Positions 5,396 to 7,239 of a stretch of DNA of 7,239 nucleotides are shown here, in pieces. Under the pieces are notes generated by a model that saw only the letters and a program-made list of their open reading frames with translations, had not been told where the DNA came from and did no database searches. Position numbers and translations under genes: made by a program. The stretch's first letter is position 1. Each line of letters opens with the position of its first letter. The stretch spans positions 1 through 7,239 of the forward strand of contig WAMJ01000068.1 of the NCBI GenBank assembly GCA_015522385.1, written 5' to 3'. The DNA is from Candidatus Heimdallarchaeota archaeon (lineage in GTDB: Archaea > Asgardarchaeota > Heimdallarchaeia > Heimdallarchaeales > Kariarchaeaceae).

Positions 5396-6457
5396 GTGAT
5401 AACAGTTGGCACCATGATCTTGTTTGGAAGTGCGCTGCCAACTCTGCTATCTGTGATACTCTCGATGTACAACTACAAACTCTATAGGTACAGGCACAGT
5501 CTGTATATGGGGATGGCTTGGCTATTCCTCGTCGGTGGTGAGCTGCTCCTCGCCTACTCTTACCTGACCCTTGACCTCTTCGTCTACAGGCTGGGTGTGA
5601 TATTTGGTGCTCCACTCCTCTTCTCAATAGTCATTCTCCTTGATTCCATCAGCAGACTGGATCTAGACCTCTGGAAGTTTGGAGTATCTGTGGTTGTCAC
5701 AACTGGGCTCGTCATCACTGCCTTCGACGAGGGGTCTGTAGGCTACAATCTCTCTGTCATCGGAGAGGTGGGTCCCATTCTCCGCGGGAATTTTCTCTTC
5801 TGGGGATCCCTGAATTTCGGACTTGGTGGCTATCTCTGGCTCTTCTACATGGTCAAGCTCTACATGAACTCCCCGGAATCCACGAGGCAATATGCGAAGT
5901 TGGCCCTTTTATCCGCCATACTCGCAGGACCGGGAGCGTCCCTTGCATTTATCTCAGGTCTCGTCTGGATATTTCCTGGAAGTGACTATCTTGTAATTGG
6001 GCTCGCCTCTGTACTGATGGCCTACGCCTTCCACAAAGAGCCAAAGTTAGCATTCATCCTGCCGTTCAATGTCTACAGCATCTACGCAATCGAGAGCGAG
6101 TCGGGGATCAATGTGTATTCCTACCACTGGCAGAAGTCCAAGAAGGTCAATGACCAACTGTTCACAAGCGCAATCCAGGGGATATCTATGGTGCTTAGCG
6201 AGTCGCTCGGGGAGGTCACAATCCGGGACATCGTTCTCGAGGAGGGACACCTTGTCATACAACGCTCTGAGGACCTCACATTTATCCTCTTCGTGTCGGA
6301 AGTCAGCAATGTGGTAATAGATGCACTGACCGAGTTCGTGCAGCAGTTCTTGGAGCTCCACCACTCCAACCCCTCAAATATGATCGATTCTACTCATTAT
6401 GACCAAGCTGACAGAATAGTGGATGAGAGGTTCCCCTTCGTGGTCGAACGCAAGTAG
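5396..6457 (+). CDS. Seven-transmembrane protein fused to a longin/roadblock-like cytosolic domain
   Basis: The 353-residue protein starts with about seven membrane helices (near 6-24, 36-56, 65-83, 93-110, 134-156, 166-190 and 198-212). After a short linker (HKEPKLAF, 213-220) comes a soluble region (about 224-322). Its pattern of an opening strand (NVYSIYAIE), a central amphipathic helix with NDQLFTSAIQGISMVLSES (252-270), strands with TIRDIVLEEGHLVI, and a closing helix (NVVIDALTEFVQQFLELH) fits longin/roadblock-type profilin-like domains. These scaffold or regulate small GTPases and are numerous in Asgard archaea. A polar tail follows (323-353). The layout suggests a membrane sensor passing a signal to a GTPase system, which is inference. 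GTG at 5396 is chosen by TATA spacing; ATG at codon 7 (5414) is the alternative. No GTPase gene is in the window. The fold call is moderate; the 7TM part is clear. Confidence 0.7.
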   Translation: MITVGTMILFGSALPTLLSVILSMYNYKLYRYRHSLYMGMAWLFLVGGELLLAYSYLTLDLFVYRLGVIFGAPLLFSIVILLDSISRLDLDLWKFGVSVVVTTGLVITAFDEGSVGYNLSVIGEVGPILRGNFLFWGSLNFGLGGYLWLFYMVKLYMNSPESTRQYAKLALLSAILAGPGASLAFISGLVWIFPGSDYLVIGLASVLMAYAFHKEPKLAFILPFNVYSIYAIESESGINVYSYHWQKSKKVNDQLFTSAIQGISMVLSESLGEVTIRDIVLEEGHLVIQRSEDLTFILFVSEVSNVVIDALTEFVQQFLELHHSNPSNMIDSTHYDQADRIVDERFPFVVERK

Positions 6458-6518
6458 TTATTCTCCGGGGCTGAGGGTATCGCATAGCATCTCCTTTCTA
6501 TCACGTATCGGTTTTCCT

Positions 6519-6543
6519 AACCGACTTGGTAAACCGAATTGGT
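6519..6543. promoter_or_regulatory. Tandem near-palindromic repeat, candidate operator
   Basis: AACCGACTTGGT (6519-6530) and AACCGAATTGGT (6532-6543) differ at one of 12 bases and repeat with a 13-bp period. Each contains an ACCGANTTGGT core whose outer bases are symmetric (ACC/GGT). A half-site in reverse, TCGGTTT at 6508-6514, precedes them. The elements lie about 70-94 bp upstream of the dehydrogenase TATA box, where an archaeal activator could bind. The role is inferred. Confidence 0.5.
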
Positions 6544-6612
6544 CATCTTCTTCTCAATCCAGCTTGTGCCGCGATCGGCAGGATTAGCAATTCAGACCTC
6601 AGCCGAAAATAG

Positions 6613-6620
6613 TATATATA
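6613..6620 (+). promoter_or_regulatory. TATA box of the alcohol dehydrogenase gene
   Basis: TATATATA is the strongest TATA box in the window, centred 25.5 nt before the ATG at 6642. Transcription is predicted to begin on the start codon. Confidence 0.7.
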
Positions 6621-6641
6621 GTAGTGCATTTCCAGTGACCT

Positions 6642-7239
6642 ATGGTAGAAATGATGAAAGCCGCTGTCCTCGAGGATAGGCACAAGTTAGTGGTGAAGGA
6701 CGTACCTGTCCCAAGCATTGGTCCCGATGAGATCCTAATCAGGGTCGTGGCCTGTGGGATCTGCCACACCGACGAGGGCTACATCGAGGGTGTGCCGACC
6801 TACAAAAAGCTCCCGCTCATTCTCGGACACGAGGCCAGTGGCCATGTCCACGAACTAGGAGAGAGGGTAACCCAGTTCAAGGTGGGCGATCCGGTACTCA
6901 TCCCTCCCGTGCTCACCTGTGGTAACTGCAAGTACTGCCTAGTGGGTAAGGAGACCCTGTGCAGCAGACAGGAAATGCTGGGTAATCACATCGACGGGGC
7001 GTTCGCTGAGTACATAGCGGTAAAGGCAAAGGACATCGTGAAGGTACCCGAAGGTCTGGATCTCGTCGAGCTCTCAATCGTCTCAGACGCAGTCGCCACC
7101 CCGTACCACGCTGTGTACAACAGAGCAAGGGTTCGTCCAGGTGATGTGGTGGTCGTCATCGGCTGTGGTGGTGTCGGCATCAATGTGGTGCAGTTTGCCA
7201 GTGTGGCAGGTGCGAAGGTCATCGCACTCGATCTCCAGC
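6642..7239 (+). CDS. Zinc-dependent alcohol dehydrogenase, MDR superfamily (3'-truncated by window edge)
   Basis: The 199 visible residues form the catalytic domain and the start of the Rossmann domain. The reading frame is open to the window end. Catalytic zinc ligands are Cys41 in GICHTD, His63 in GHEASG, and probably Asp149, where many relatives have Cys; the Cys/His/Asp set is known from Thermoanaerobacter-type enzymes. Four cysteines with classic spacing (93, 96, 99, 107) bind the structural zinc. GCGGVG (174-179) is the dinucleotide-binding turn. Asp197 at the end of the second strand favours NAD over NADP. The NHIDGAFAEYIAV and DAVATPYHAV stretches recall archaeal enzymes often annotated as 6-hydroxycyclohex-1-ene-1-carbonyl-CoA dehydrogenase, but I would not assign that substrate. 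ATG 6642 fits the TATA box; ATG codons 4 and 5 are alternatives. It probably oxidises an alcohol or reduces an aldehyde. Confidence 0.92.
   Translation, partial: MVEMMKAAVLEDRHKLVVKDVPVPSIGPDEILIRVVACGICHTDEGYIEGVPTYKKLPLILGHEASGHVHELGERVTQFKVGDPVLIPPVLTCGNCKYCLVGKETLCSRQEMLGNHIDGAFAEYIAVKAKDIVKVPEGLDLVELSIVSDAVATPYHAVYNRARVRPGDVVVVIGCGGVGINVVQFASVAGAKVIALDLQ

Larger units (their letters stand above)
6458..6641. other. Intergenic region before the alcohol dehydrogenase gene
   Basis: This 184-bp spacer holds a pyrimidine-rich stretch, CTCCTTTCT (6491-6499), that could help end the upstream transcript. A hairpin TCGGTT/AACCGA (6508-6513 with 6519-6524) follows, then the tandem operator candidate and the dehydrogenase TATA box. 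No coding region or RNA gene is seen. Confidence 0.5.

Noticed and set aside
6047..6369. Open frames on the minus strand inside the 7TM-longin-like gene
   Set aside because: They lie opposite a convincing coding region, show no recognisable domain, and have no promoter or ribosome binding site.
1..7239. tRNA, rRNA, insertion sequence or integrase
   Set aside because: None was recognised on either strand: no cloverleaf-like pattern, no transposase or recombinase motifs, and no long terminal inverted repeats.

Overview
The window looks archaeal. Six of the eight genes have a TATA-like box centred about 26 nt before the start or close to it. For five of these the predicted transcription start falls on the start codon itself, so the mRNA would be leaderless. 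The one gene clearly inside an operon instead has a Shine-Dalgarno sequence. Protein families agree: an archaeal winged-helix regulator of the 'GTRGG.NRARII' type, a Sec59/VTE5-like polyprenol/phytol kinase, a surface protein with an archaeosortase-like C-terminal tail, and a seven-helix membrane protein ending in a longin/roadblock-like domain. That last domain class is abundant in Asgard archaea, so an Asgard (for example Thorarchaeota-like) source is plausible but not proven.

Layout. Positions 4-802 are the leader-distal end of a CRISPR array: ten 37-nt repeats plus a decayed terminal repeat, continuing off the left edge. No cas gene is visible. Next come a membrane lipid-alcohol kinase-like gene (909-1574, +) and, convergent with it and overlapping by the 4 bases CTAG, an FAD/NAD oxidoreductase (1571-2275, -). 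A 200-bp divergent intergenic region with an 11-bp tandem repeat separates the latter from a secreted, membrane-anchored protein with a duplicated RskA-like domain (2476-3459, +). A two-gene unit follows: winged-helix regulator (3510-3794) and a three-helix membrane protein (3799-4080). Then come a four-helix methyl-accepting chemotaxis-type transducer (4170-5339) and the 7TM-longin-like fusion (5396-6457). Last is a zinc alcohol dehydrogenase cut by the right edge (6642-7239), preceded by a tandem near-palindromic operator candidate.

How the genes may work together. The central block (2476-6457) is all on the + strand and is dominated by envelope and signalling proteins: a surface protein, a regulator with a small membrane partner, a chemoreceptor-like transducer without CheA or CheW nearby, and a 7TM protein with a cytosolic domain of a GTPase-regulator fold. 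This may be an undescribed sensory cluster, but each of its main genes has its own promoter and no physical link can be read from sequence. The CRISPR array, lipid kinase, flavin reductase and alcohol dehydrogenase look independent of it.
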